Shown here one piece after another: positions 1 to 8,964 of a stretch of 37,524 nt of DNA. How positions within the stretch are numbered: the first letter of the stretch is position 1; every line of letters starts with the position of its first letter. The stretch comes from Firmicutes bacterium UBA2598 (lineage in GTDB: Bacteria; Bacillota; PH28-bin88): NCBI GenBank assembly GCA_002339345.1, contig DDKM01000072.1, positions 13,357-50,880 on the forward strand. Reading direction: 5' to 3'. The position numbers and the translations under genes are program-made. The notes beneath the pieces were generated by a model. It had not been told where the DNA came from and searched no databases. It worked only from the letters and a program-made list of their open reading frames with translations.

Positions 1-95
1 GCCCTTAATTCTTCAACAGCTGAATTGGTGTTTCCCACGATACGGATCAGTTCCGCCATCATGCTTTCGATGTGGATAAGGCGCTCTTCGGACAT
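1..95 (-). CDS. Partial small hypothetical protein (N-terminal 31 residues)
   Basis: A reading frame starts with ATG at 95 and runs off the left edge of the window without a stop. A GGGGGAG ribosome binding site lies just upstream (about 101-107, reading leftwards). The visible product begins MSEERLIHIESMMAELIRI and continues with an acidic, heptad-like stretch that could form a short coiled coil. It lies 86 bases downstream of the capA-like gene on the same strand. I do not recognise a function. Short proteins of this kind (an SEERL-type start plus a coiled coil) are common unannotated proteins in Clostridia, but that is only an impression. Confidence 0.55.
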   Translation of the reverse strand, partial: MSEERLIHIESMMAELIRIVGNTNSAVEELR

Positions 96-181
96 GCTTT
101 CTCCCCCTATAATCAGCTTTGGGCCAGTCACTCCTTAATATTCCACACAAAACTGACATATCCTGCCTGTGGGAATCGGCG

Positions 182-1399
182 TCAGAACTGCTTTTTAACG
201 ACAAAGTGGTCGCGGGTTTCCGCCAGCGCCTGCTCCAGAATCTTGCTGTCCTGGGCCGTGATGAAGGGATCGGTGGCTGCCCGGTAAGCAGCCAGAGCTT
301 CCTCCACCGACACCACCCGGTACATCAACCGGCCGTTTTGCCGGTACTTGTGGGTGTAAACGGGAACAGTATCCACCTCCACCAGCCGGGTGTGGCCGGA
401 GTTCAAATCCTTTTCCAGGGTCAGGTATAAAATGGCACTGCTTTCACGATACAACCCCTTCTGGGCGGAAACAAAATTCCCCAGGGAAAATACCACAAAG
501 CGGTCTTCCGCTGAACCGTCCTCCTGCAGCACCTGCCGCCACTCCATGGGCTGCAGCACATGGGGATGGGAACCCAGCACTATCCCCGCACCAGCCCGGA
601 ACAGCTCTTCCACCACCATCCGCTGGTAGGGATTGGGCTCCCGCTGGTATTCGTTACCGATATGCAGGCTGACCACTACCATATCCGCACCTGCCGCCCT
701 TGCCGCCTGGATATCCGCTACCATCCGGGGCAGGTCAATCAGGTTGACCAGGTAAGGCCGGTCCTTTGGTACCGGAATGCCATTGGTACCATAGGTATAA
801 GCCAAAAAGGCCAGTTTGATCCCCCGCACCTCCTGAAATACCAACCGGTCCCTTTCCGCCGCTGTACGGGCGGTACCCACATGGGCCAAACCCACACGAT
901 CAAGGTGTTCCAAAGTTCTTTCAACCCCCGCCGCCTTCCGGTCCAGGGAATGGTTGTTGGCGGTGGAAAGGATGGTAAAACCGGCTTCCTTGAGGTTTGC
1001 GGCCAACTGTTCAGGAGCGTTAAACAAAGGATACCCGGTATACTTGAACTCCTTGCCCGCCAGGGTAGTTTCCAGGTTGCCGAACACCACGTCCGCCCTT
1101 TTTAAATGACGGGAAATGGATGCAAACATGAAGGAAAAATCATAGGTATTGGACTGCCTGTCCAACCCGGCGGCAATCTGGGTATCGTGCATCATGATAT
1201 CACCCACCGCCGCCAGAACCAGGCGCTCCTTAACCGGGCGCGGTTCCAGCTCCACCGCGGTGGCATCCTTCACCCCTTCCGGGGGAGCGACCAGGGTCAT
1301 CTTTGGCACGGCACAACCGGCCAATAGCAGAAAGAGCAGCATCAGCAGGCAAATCCAGGGGACTACCTGATCCCTTATTTTCCCCATCGCCGTACCCAT
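182..1399 (-). CDS. CapA/PgsA-family lipoprotein, metallophosphatase-like
   Basis: The 405-residue product has a lipoprotein signal: a basic N terminus, a hydrophobic core at about 14-26 and lipobox LLAGC with the lipidated Cys at about 29. The rest matches the bacterial CapA family (calcineurin-like metallophosphatase fold): GDIMMH at about 66-71, GNLETTL at about 107-113, TANNHSLD at about 146-153, then GSHPHVLQ and FSLGNFVS further on. These motifs carry the His, Asp and Asn metal ligands of the fold. In Bacillus, CapA/PgsA is needed for poly-gamma-glutamate synthesis and export, but no capB, capC or capE homologue is nearby, so a capsule role is not supported here. The ATG at 1399 is chosen because an AGGGAGGG ribosome site lies six bases upstream. 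The gene is divergent from the formate operon. The intervening 1400-1640 has no convincing promoter or other feature that I can see. Confidence 0.85.
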   Translation of the reverse strand: MGTAMGKIRDQVVPWICLLMLLFLLLAGCAVPKMTLVAPPEGVKDATAVELEPRPVKERLVLAAVGDIMMHDTQIAAGLDRQSNTYDFSFMFASISRHLKRADVVFGNLETTLAGKEFKYTGYPLFNAPEQLAANLKEAGFTILSTANNHSLDRKAAGVERTLEHLDRVGLAHVGTARTAAERDRLVFQEVRGIKLAFLAYTYGTNGIPVPKDRPYLVNLIDLPRMVADIQAARAAGADMVVVSLHIGNEYQREPNPYQRMVVEELFRAGAGIVLGSHPHVLQPMEWRQVLQEDGSAEDRFVVFSLGNFVSAQKGLYRESSAILYLTLEKDLNSGHTRLVEVDTVPVYTHKYRQNGRLMYRVVSVEEALAAYRAATDPFITAQDSKILEQALAETRDHFVVKKQF

Positions 1400-1653
1400 C
1401 CCTTACCCTCCCTTGTCCAAGCTCTTTCCCCCCAGTTTGACCATAAACCGCCAGTTTGGATGGAGTACCCTGTCAAAAACCGTCATTTGGGCCCGAGTTA
1501 CCTGCCCAGCGCCAGTTCTGGTATTTCCACAGTGAACCTTGCCATGGAGTAATTCCCCCTGTTCCCCTTGAATCCTCTTTTTTCCCCCTTAATGTATGAA
1601 AAGGACCCTAAGGCGGGCATCCTAAGACAAATCAAATCTGGGAGGATCGTGTT

Positions 1654-2526
1654 TTGCCGGATTCCTTTAACGTGGATCTGCTCTCACCAGCCGCAGTCAC
1701 CGAAAAGGCGGAAAGCATCGGTGTGGCCAAGGCCAACAACACCCTGCGGGCAACTGTGATGCTGGGGATTCTAGCCGGGGCGTTTATTGCCTTCGCTGGC
1801 GAATTCTACACCCTGGCGGTTTTTGATGCCCGCATGGGCCCCAGTATCACCAGGCTGGTGGGTGGCCTGGTATTTTCCCTTGGCCTGATCCTGGTGGTGA
1901 TTGCCGGTGCTGAATTGTTTACCGGCAACACCCTGCTGGTCATCGCCTGGATGACCAGAAAGATTTCTTTTCGTAAATTGATGCGGAACTGGGTATTGGT
2001 TTATTTGGGAAACCTCATCGGGGCCCTGGGTTTGGTAGTTCTGGTCTTTTTGTCGGAGCAGTGGCAGCTTGGCAACTATGCCTTTGGCACCCTCACCGTC
2101 AAGATCGCCCTGGATAAGGTGAGTAACGATCCCTTTACCAACATGATCCGCGGGATTTTGGGCAACGGGCTGGTGGTACTGGCCCTGTGGCTTTCCTTTG
2201 CCGGGCGGACGGTGACGGATAAGATTTTGGCCATCATCTTTCCGATTACCGCCTTTGTATCCTCCGGCTTTGAGCATTCCATCGCCAACATGTACTTTGT
2301 GCCCTTCGGTCTGGTCCTGAAGAACCAGCCCGCCGTGCAGACGGCCTTTGCGGCCACATACCCCCAGGCGGACCTGGCCAACCTGACCACCGCCAGTTTC
2401 CTGATTAACAACCTGATTCCGGTCACCATCGGTAACATTATCGGCGGGGCGGTACTGGTGGGACTGGTCTACTGGTTTGTTTACCTGCACAAAAATCCTG
2501 TGGCACGGGGGGAGAAGGGTAAATGA
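1654..2526 (+). CDS. Formate/nitrite transporter (FNT) family channel
   Basis: The 290-residue product is an integral membrane protein with six predicted membrane segments. It shows the FNT pattern: an N-terminal LSPAAVTEKAESIGVAKANN segment, AGAFIAFAGEF, the AGAELFTGNT loop motif, the NLIGALG segment, and GFEHSIANMYF with the conserved His near 208. The family moves formate, nitrite or hydrosulfide as a proton-coupled channel. Formate is the likely substrate because the gene is the first of an operon ending in formate dehydrogenase. The start is TTG at 1654, seven bases after GGAGGA (1641-1646). Its stop codon overlaps the ATG of the next gene (ATGA at 2523-2526), which suggests translational coupling. 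It might import formate as an electron donor or export formate made by CO2 reduction. The sequence does not tell which. Confidence 0.9.
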   Translation: MPDSFNVDLLSPAAVTEKAESIGVAKANNTLRATVMLGILAGAFIAFAGEFYTLAVFDARMGPSITRLVGGLVFSLGLILVVIAGAELFTGNTLLVIAWMTRKISFRKLMRNWVLVYLGNLIGALGLVVLVFLSEQWQLGNYAFGTLTVKIALDKVSNDPFTNMIRGILGNGLVVLALWLSFAGRTVTDKILAIIFPITAFVSSGFEHSIANMYFVPFGLVLKNQPAVQTAFAATYPQADLANLTTASFLINNLIPVTIGNIIGGAVLVGLVYWFVYLHKNPVARGEKGK

Positions 2527-3173
2527 CGGGGCCAAAGGCCGGTTTGGAAGACAAGCCTTCCCAAAACAAGGGTACTGGGATAAAAGGGTTGTCCAATTCC
2601 AATGACTGGAGGGATCGGAAGACTCCCTTGCAGCGGGCGAGAGGAGACGGCAGCAAGATGGAAGGGCTCGTTCATCATGGGAAGGTTCCGCAGGCTGCAG
2701 AAAGGCAAAGTGGTGTGCAAGACAAGGTAAAACCAATAATTGAGCGCTGGAAGGACAAGGATGGCGCCCTGATTCCATTACTACAGGAAATCCAGGACCA
2801 TCTTGGCTACCTGCCCCGGGAAGTGCTGGAAGAGATCGCCCGGGCTATGAAAATATCCCTGGCCAAGGTCCTCGGCATCGTCACTTTTTATGCCCAATTT
2901 CACACCCAGCCCCGGGGAAAGAACATCATCCGGGTATGCATGGGCACCGCCTGCCACGTGCGGGGTGGAGCGGATGTGATGGGTAAACTGCAAGAGGAAC
3001 TAGACCTGAAGAACGGGGAAACCACCCCCGACCTGGCCTTTACCCTGGAATCCGTGGCCTGCATCGGGGCATGCGGTCTGGCCCCGGTAATTACCGTCAA
3101 CAATGAAACCCACGGCCGTTTAAAACCAGAGGATATCCCCGGCATTGTGGGTAAATACAGGAACAGCATATAA
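2523..3173 (+). CDS. nuoE: NuoE-like thioredoxin-fold [2Fe-2S] subunit of formate dehydrogenase complex
   Basis: Residues of about 66-216 are a complete NuoE/HndA-type subunit: a helical N-terminal part (VKPIIERWKDKDGALIPLLQ) and a thioredoxin-like domain with four cluster ligands Cys139, Cys144, Cys180 and Cys184 (CMGTAC and CIGAC). This subunit usually passes electrons between the NuoF flavin subunit and the catalytic subunit. The start at 2523 overlaps the upstream stop and has a good GGAG site at 2511-2514. That start adds about 65 polar, low-complexity residues not usual for the family. An internal ATG at 2658 (residue 46, AGGAG at 2642-2646) gives a product closer to the family length, so the start is uncertain. 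The cytoplasmic location and the downstream nuoF and fdhA genes point to an NAD(P)-linked formate dehydrogenase. Confidence 0.88.
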   Translation: MTGPKAGLEDKPSQNKGTGIKGLSNSNDWRDRKTPLQRARGDGSKMEGLVHHGKVPQAAERQSGVQDKVKPIIERWKDKDGALIPLLQEIQDHLGYLPREVLEEIARAMKISLAKVLGIVTFYAQFHTQPRGKNIIRVCMGTACHVRGGADVMGKLQEELDLKNGETTPDLAFTLESVACIGACGLAPVITVNNETHGRLKPEDIPGIVGKYRNSI

Positions 3174-3182
3174 CAAAGGGCG

Positions 3183-3374
3183 GGCGCCGTAAGTAACGGC
3201 AGTGGAGGGAAAGGTGAAGATTAAGGGGTGAGCACGGTGAGTACATCCGGTAGGTGGTTAGACGCCAAACCCATGGCGAGCACCGTAAGTACCGGTGGTG
3301 GGGGCAAAGGCGCAAAACGAGAGGCTAATACCGTAAGTTCCGGTGGTGAGGGAAACAGTACCCAACCCGGTCAG
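3183..3374 (+). repeat. Four diverged 48-bp tandem repeats across the nuoF-like start
   Basis: Four consecutive 48-base units start at 3183, 3231, 3279 and 3327. The first 30 or so bases of each are similar, with a core resembling ACCGTAAGTACCGGTGGTG and exact 48-base spacing of the GTAAGT/GTGAGT element. 48 bases equal 16 codons, so units 2-4 encode 16-residue repeats with cores STVSTSG, STVSTGG and NTVSSGG at the N terminus of the NuoF-like protein. Unit 1 lies mostly before the start codon and contains an in-frame TAA at 3222-3224. There are no spacers, so this is a simple tandem array and not CRISPR. Confidence 0.8.
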
Positions 3375-5192
3375 GAGAGTTTAGATCCACAGGGCCGCCG
3401 GGAAGGCGGCAGAGCCAGCAGGTTACTGATCTGTGGGGGAACGGGCTGCATTTCCTCCGGCTCCCGCCAGCTTTACACCTCCCTAAGGGAGGAACTGAAC
3501 CGGGCAGGCCTGGCCGATGATTGCCAGGTGGTGTTCACCGGCTGCCACGGCTTTTGTGAACAAGGTCCCCTGGTCATCGTGGAGCCCGGGGGGCTGTTCT
3601 ATCGCCGGGTCAGTGCGGACAGGGCGGCAGAAGTGGTTGACCGTACGGTGATCAAGGGTGAAGTCATTCCGGAACTGCTCTATACGGATCCCGCCACAGG
3701 GGAAAAGGTGGAACATCACGAGGATGTTCCCTTTTACCGCAAGCAACGGCGGATGGTACTGCGGAATTGCGGCATAATCGACCCTGAGCGGATTGAGGAT
3801 TACCTGGACCGGGGAGGCTACCAGGCTTTCCGGCGGGTCCTGAAATTGACCAGTACGCAAATAATTGAAGAAGTGAAAAAATCAGGCCTGCGGGGCCGTG
3901 GCGGCGGCGGTTTTCCCACTGGCATCAAATGGGAAACCACCCGTAACTCACCGGGCCAGAAAAAATACATCGTGTGCAACGCCGATGAGGGAGACCCGGG
4001 GGCTTTCATGGATCGCAGTTTGTGTGAGGGCGATCCCCACGCCATCCTGGAAGGAATGCTTATCGCCGGGTTCGCCATCGGCGCCGGTGAAGGAATCATT
4101 TATGTGCGAGCGGAGTACCCCCTGGCGGTCCGTCGGCTGGCGGTGGCCATTGAACAGGCGGAACAGCACGGGTTGCTGGGTAATAATATTCTGAACACCG
4201 GGTTTGATTTTCGCATCCGCATCAAACAGGGGGCGGGCGCCTTTGTGTGCGGGGAGGAAACCGCCCTTTTGGAATCGGTGATGGGAAACCGGGGCATGCC
4301 CAGGCCTCGCCCACCCTTTCCGGCGGTCAAGGGCCTTTGGGACATGCCCACCAACATCAACAATGTGGAGACCTTTGCCAACATCCCGGTGATCTTTACC
4401 ATTGGCGCCGAGGACTACAGCCACATCGGCACCCGGCAGAGCAAAGGTACCAAGGTCTTTGCCCTGACCGGCAAGGTAAATAACACCGGCCTGGTGGAGG
4501 TACCCATGGGGATCACCATGCGGGAGATCATCTTCGATATCGGGGGCGGCATTCCAGGAAGCAAGAAGTTTAAGGCGGTGCAAATCGGTGGGCCGTCGGG
4601 AGGATGCCTGCCGGAGGAAAAACTGGACCTACCCGTGGATTATGACTCCCTGATTGAGGTGGGAGCCATGATGGGTTCCGGTGGACTGGTAGTGATGGAT
4701 GAAACCACTTGCATGGTGGACCTGGCCCGGTTTTTTCTGAATTTTACCCAAAGCGAATCCTGCGGCAAGTGCACCCCATGCCGGGAAGGGACCAAGCGCT
4801 TGCTGGAGGTTCTGAACCGTATCATCGATGGGGATGGGCAGCCAGGAGACATGGAGATGTTGGAATCCTTAAGCCGGAACATCATTGATTCCTCCCTGTG
4901 CGGTCTGGGTCAGTCCGCTCCCAATCCCATCCTGTCCACTATCCGTTACTTCCGGGCGGAATATGAAATGCACATTGAAAAGAAGTTTTGTCCGGCAGGG
5001 GTATGCCAAAAGCTTACCACCTACCGGGTCATCGCAGAAAAGTGCAAAGCCTGCGGCAAGTGTAAAAAGGTTTGCCCAGTGGGAGCGATTTTTGGTGAAC
5101 GCAAGGTCCCCCATACCATTGATGCCGCCATCTGCGCCAAATGCGGGGAATGTATCCAGCATTGTCCATTTGAAGCGATTATCAAGGGCTGA
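3228..5192 (+). CDS. nuoF: NuoF-like NADH/FMN/Fe-S subunit with fused thioredoxin-like and 2[4Fe-4S] domains
   Basis: The 654-residue product has the layout of NuoF-type subunits in Fe-Fe hydrogenases and NAD(P)-linked formate dehydrogenases. An N-terminal thioredoxin-like [2Fe-2S] domain has Cys69, Cys74, Cys106 and Cys110. Next is the flavin and NADH site, GLRGRGGGGFPTGIKW at about 220-235 and NADEGDPGAFMDR at about 251-263. A [4Fe-4S] site follows with Cys512, Cys515, Cys518 and Cys558, and a C-terminal double ferredoxin domain has Cys606/609/612/616 and Cys636/639/642/646. It should exchange electrons with NAD(P)H through FMN. Residues 1-62 are low-complexity 16-residue repeats unlike the family. 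The GTG at 3228 has a weak ribosome site. GTG at 3237, preceded by AAGGGGTG, is an equally good start. Confidence 0.9.
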   Translation: MSTVSTSGRWLDAKPMASTVSTGGGGKGAKREANTVSSGGEGNSTQPGQESLDPQGRREGGRASRLLICGGTGCISSGSRQLYTSLREELNRAGLADDCQVVFTGCHGFCEQGPLVIVEPGGLFYRRVSADRAAEVVDRTVIKGEVIPELLYTDPATGEKVEHHEDVPFYRKQRRMVLRNCGIIDPERIEDYLDRGGYQAFRRVLKLTSTQIIEEVKKSGLRGRGGGGFPTGIKWETTRNSPGQKKYIVCNADEGDPGAFMDRSLCEGDPHAILEGMLIAGFAIGAGEGIIYVRAEYPLAVRRLAVAIEQAEQHGLLGNNILNTGFDFRIRIKQGAGAFVCGEETALLESVMGNRGMPRPRPPFPAVKGLWDMPTNINNVETFANIPVIFTIGAEDYSHIGTRQSKGTKVFALTGKVNNTGLVEVPMGITMREIIFDIGGGIPGSKKFKAVQIGGPSGGCLPEEKLDLPVDYDSLIEVGAMMGSGGLVVMDETTCMVDLARFFLNFTQSESCGKCTPCREGTKRLLEVLNRIIDGDGQPGDMEMLESLSRNIIDSSLCGLGQSAPNPILSTIRYFRAEYEMHIEKKFCPAGVCQKLTTYRVIAEKCKACGKCKKVCPVGAIFGERKVPHTIDAAICAKCGECIQHCPFEAIIKG

Positions 5193-5221
5193 CTGTGAGG
5201 CTGGGAGGTTGAACATAACCA

Positions 5222-7909
5222 GTGGATAAGGTAAAGGTCACCATCAACGGCCGTGAAATGGCGGTGAACAAGGAATTTACCATCCTGGAAGCGGCGGAAA
5301 CCAATGGCGTAGACATCCCCACCCTCTGTTACGAGGAAGGCTTAAGCCTGCAAGGATGTTGCCGCCTGTGTGTAGTGGAGGTGAATGGTGCGCGCAAGCT
5401 GATGGCCGCCTGCACCACTCCTATTTACGAGGGGATGGTGGTGGAAACGGAGACGGAACGGGTGGTTTCCGCCCGCCGGGACGTATTGAGATTACTTCTG
5501 GCCAACCATGACCTGCGCTGCCTCACTTGTGAACGCAACGGGGACTGCCGCCTGCAGGACTACTGCTACCGCTACCAGGTGGAAAATACGCCCTATCCGG
5601 GTGATCGCAAGGCATACCCCATCGATGGCACCAACCCATTTTTCTACCGTAATTACGGCAAGTGCATCATGTGTGGAAAGTGTGTACGCATTTGTGCCGA
5701 GGTCAATGGCGCCCATGTGATTGATTTTATGGACCGGGGCTTTGATGTCAAGGTGACTTCCGCCTATGACGACGGGCTGACGGAAACCACCTGTACCTTC
5801 TGCGGTATGTGTGTGCAGGTCTGTCCGGTGGCCGCCCTGGTAGAGAAATCCACCGTCTGGGCAGGTCGCCCGTGGGAAATGCGCAAGGTGAAAACCACCT
5901 GTCCCTACTGTGGTGTGGGATGCCAGCTCAATTTGAAGGTAAAGGATAACCGTATTGTGGGGGTTGCCAAGGAAAAAAGCGGCTCCAACAGGGGACATCT
6001 CTGTGTGAAAGGCCAGTTTGGATGGGATTATGTGCACTCCCCTGACCGCCTGACCCAACCATTGATCCGGCGGGATGGGGAACTCAAACCCGCCACCTGG
6101 CCGGAGACCCTGGCCTATGTGGCCCGCCGCCTCTTAGGCATCAAGGAACAGTACGGCGGGGCGGCCATTGCCGGCCTGAGTTCCGCCAAGTGTACCAATG
6201 AGGAAAACTATCTCTTCCAAAAATTGATGCGCAGTGTGCTGTTCACTAACCACGTGGACCACTGTGCCCGCCTCTGACACAGTTCCACCGTTGCCGGTCT
6301 GGCAACCGCCTTTGGCAGTGGGGCAATGACCAATTCCATTAATGAACTGTTAAAAACAGAGGTGATCTTCCTGATCGGGGCCAACACCACCGAAGCCCAC
6401 CCGGTCACCGGGTATCGCATCAAGCAAGCGGTACGGTCCGGCACCAAGCTCATTGTGGCGGATCCCAGGAAAATCGAGCTGACCCGCTATGCCGATCTAT
6501 GGCTGAGGCTCCGACCCGGCACCAACGGAGCGTTGCTGAACGGCCTGGCCCATGTCATCCTGCGGGACGACCTGTGGAACAAGGAGTTCGTGGCTGTCCG
6601 CAGCGAGGGGTTCGCAGAGTGGCGAGACAGTGTGGAAAAGTACGATCCCCGCTATGTGGAAAACATTACGGGAGTGCCGGCCTCCCTCATCGAGCAGGCA
6701 GCCCATCTGTATGCCAAAGCCCAGCGAGCCTGTATCGTATACGCCATGGGGATTACCCAGCACACCTCCGGAACCAATAATGTTTTCGGTATTGCCAACC
6801 TAGCCATCTTGACCGGTCATGTGGGGCGGGAGGGGGCGGGGGTTTATCCCCTGCGCGGCCAGAACAATGTCCAGGGGTCCTGTGACATGGGATGCCTGCC
6901 TAATTTCTTCCCCTCCTACCAGCATGTGGCCGATGAGGGTGTCCGCCACCGCTTCAGCGAGTTCTGGGGAACTCCCCTACCTGACCATCCAGGCTATACC
7001 GTCACGGAGATGTTCAAGGCCGCCGGGCGGGGCGAGATTAAGGCGATGTACATCATGGGGGAAAACCCCGCCCTGTCCGACCCGGACTTGAACCATGTCC
7101 TGGAGTCGCTGAAGGCCCTCGATTTCCTGGTGGTGCAGGATATCTTCCTCACCGAAACCGCCCAACTGGCGGATGTGGTGTTGCCAGCCGCCTCAACGGC
7201 GGAAAAGGAGGGCACCGTGACCAACACCGAACGCCGCATTCAACGGGTCCGGCGGGCGGTGCTGCCGCCAGGTGAAGCCAAGCCGGACTGGGAAATTCTG
7301 GTAATGATGGCCAATCATCTGGGCCATCCCTGGCAGTACCCCGGAGGGCCAGCCCAGATTATGGAGGAAATTGCCAGAGTGACCCCCCTTTATGGCGGCA
7401 TCAATTACTCCCGGCTGGAGGAGGTTGGGCTGCAATGGCCGTGCCCCGATCCTGACCACCCCGGCACACCCTACCTGCACGCCGAACGGTTCAGCCGGGG
7501 TAAGGGCAAATTCCATGTGGTGGAACACCTGCCACCGGACGAGGAGCCGGATGAGCAATATCCCCTCCTTTTGACCACCGGCCGCATGTTGTACCAGTTC
7601 CACACCGGCAGCATGAGCAGGCGATCCAAGGGCCTGAACGCCATCCATGACAAGGAACTAGCCATGCTTAACCCTGATGATGCCAGGCAATATGGCATCG
7701 GGGACGGTCAGTTGGTGGAGGTGGAATCACGGCGCGGTAAAATCAATACCCTGGTGCAGGTTACGGATCATGTGCCACCGGGGGTGTTGTTCATGACCTT
7801 TCACTTCAAGGAGTCGGCGGCAAACTTTCTGACCAATCCGGCCACTGATCCCATCTGCAAGATTCCGGAACTGAAGGTATGCGGGGTAAGAATCAAAAAG
7901 GTGCACTGA
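5222..7909 (+). CDS. fdhA: Selenocysteine-containing NAD(P)-linked formate dehydrogenase, catalytic subunit
   Basis: The gene reads through an in-frame TGA at 6275-6277 as selenocysteine, giving 895 residues. The halves 5222-6274 and 6278-7909 are in the same frame and together form one complete enzyme. In order the domains are: a NuoG-like [2Fe-2S] domain (Cys36, Cys47, Cys50, Cys64); a His-Cys3 [4Fe-4S] site (His96, Cys100, Cys103, Cys109); two ferredoxin clusters (Cys148-158 and Cys191-201); the [4Fe-4S] site of the molybdopterin domain (Cys227, Cys230, Cys234, Cys261); then Sec352 followed by His353, the known Sec-His active pair of formate dehydrogenases. The bis-MGD domain and a C-terminal dinucleotide-binding domain follow (LLLTTGRMLYQFHTGSMSRR). 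There is no Tat signal, so it is cytoplasmic. It interconverts formate and CO2 on Mo or W. The start GTG at 5222 lies 13 bases after GGGAGG. Confidence 0.95.
6275..6306 (+). promoter_or_regulatory. Selenocysteine UGA codon and SECIS hairpin
   Basis: The TGA at 6275-6277 is followed by a hairpin GTTGCC (6290-6295), loop GGTCT (6296-6300), GGCAAC (6301-6306). From memory, the E. coli fdhF SECIS element has the same GGUCU apical loop, and the distance from the UGA to the loop is the same. This is the site read by the elongation factor SelB with tRNA-Sec. The element sits inside the coding region, as is normal in bacteria. Confidence 0.9.
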
Positions 7910-7930
7910 AACCCGCCCAAAAGGTCAATA

Positions 7931-7969
7931 AAAAAGGGAGTTCCCGGCAGAATGGGGGGACTCCTTTTT
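7931..7969. terminator. Bidirectional Rho-independent terminator between fdhA and the first dpp operon
   Basis: AAAAAGGGAGT (7931-7941) pairs with ACTCCTTTTT (7960-7969), with one bulge and an inner CCC/GGG pairing. The run of T follows the stem on both strands. It can therefore end the rightward formate operon (stop at 7909) and the leftward transporter operon (stop at 7999). Confidence 0.8.
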
Positions 7970-7998
7970 CCGGTAAACGGAGCGTCTGGGTATATCCT

Positions 7999-8964
7999 TC
8001 AACCTGCCAGGTGGCAGGCCACCGAATGGCCCGGTGCCACGCTACGCATGGGCGGTTCTATAACGGCGCATTGCTCCATGGCCTGGAGGCAACGGGTCCG
8101 GAATACACACCCCGAGGGGGGATTGAGGGGACTGGGCACATCCCCCTTTAGAATAATCCGTTCTTTTTTCAGCCGCGGGTTAGGCACCGGCACCGCAGAT
8201 AACAGGGCCTTGGTATAGGCATGCTGGGGAGACTGGTAAAGGGATTTCTTGTCCGCCATCTCCATAATCTTGCCCAAGTACATCACCGCCACCCGGTCAC
8301 TGATGTGCTTAACTACACTGAGATCGTGGGCGATGAAGATGTAGGTCAGCCCCAGTTTTTGCTGTAAATCCTTGAGGAGATTAATGATTTGGGCCTGGAT
8401 GGAGACATCCAAGGCAGATACCGGCTCATCACAGACAATCAGTTCCGGTTCCAGGGTAAGGGCCCGGGCCATCACAATCCGCTGGCGCTGTCCCCCGCTG
8501 AATTCATGGGGATAGCGGCGCATGTGGGAAGGGGACAGACCCACCAGTTCCAGCAACTGGGTCACCCGTTCGGTCAGCTGGGCCTGGGTCTTGGCCAAGC
8601 CGTGTACCCGGATTGGCTCCGCCAGCGTCTGGCCGATGGTCATGCGGGGATTCAGGGAACCATAGGGGTCCTGAAAGACAATCTGCATTCTCCGGCGGAT
8701 GGGCATCAACTGGTTATGGTCCAGGTGTTCAATGTTTTCGCCGTTGACCTTAATTTCCCCCCCGGTGGGAGGCAAAAGCCGCAGGATCACCCGTCCGGTG
8801 GTGGACTTCCCGCACCCGCTCTCCCCCACCAGACCCAGGGTTTCCCCTTTGCCAACCGCAAAGCTGATACCATCCACGGCACGGACCATTGTTCCCCTTG
8901 AACCGTCACCCTGGCCCACCGGAAAATGCTTCTTTAGATTAATTACCTCCAATAGTGGGGTCAT
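7999..8964 (-). CDS. dppF: Dipeptide/oligopeptide ABC transporter ATPase (DppF/OppF type), copy 1
   Basis: The 321-residue cytoplasmic ATPase has Walker A GESGCGKST, signature SGGQRQR, Walker B IVCDEPVSALD and the switch His in IFIAHDLSV. A C-terminal oligopeptide-type extension contains FRTRCLQAMEQC, whose cysteines are typical of the family and may bind an Fe-S cluster. It should power uptake of peptides (or nickel or other solutes handled by this family) with DppD and the two permeases. The ATG at 8964 is chosen because AAGGAGGG lies five bases upstream and it overlaps the dppD stop as ATGA. A longer frame to 8994 has no such support. It is the last gene of the operon. Confidence 0.93.
   Translation of the reverse strand: MTPLLEVINLKKHFPVGQGDGSRGTMVRAVDGISFAVGKGETLGLVGESGCGKSTTGRVILRLLPPTGGEIKVNGENIEHLDHNQLMPIRRRMQIVFQDPYGSLNPRMTIGQTLAEPIRVHGLAKTQAQLTERVTQLLELVGLSPSHMRRYPHEFSGGQRQRIVMARALTLEPELIVCDEPVSALDVSIQAQIINLLKDLQQKLGLTYIFIAHDLSVVKHISDRVAVMYLGKIMEMADKKSLYQSPQHAYTKALLSAVPVPNPRLKKERIILKGDVPSPLNPPSGCVFRTRCLQAMEQCAVIEPPMRSVAPGHSVACHLAG

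Noticed and set aside
560..1105. 181-residue + strand ORF opposite capA
   Set aside because: It is a shadow of the CapA frame, which has a signal peptide, lipobox and family motifs.
1471..1476. Minus-strand TTGACA upstream of capA
   Set aside because: No -10-like element lies at 15-19 bases. The only candidate, TTTATG, is about 23 bases away.
1771..2778. 335-residue minus-strand ORF opposite the FNT gene
   Set aside because: The + strand gene is clearly FNT. The antisense frame has no recognisable domain and lacks a ribosome site.
3183..3374. CRISPR array
   Set aside because: The 48-base units are contiguous with no unique spacers, and the copies are diverged and in coding frame.
6275..6277. 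TGA as a nonsense mutation splitting the formate dehydrogenase into a pseudogene
   Set aside because: Both halves are in the same frame, the TGA sits at the active-site Sec position followed by His, and a SECIS hairpin follows.
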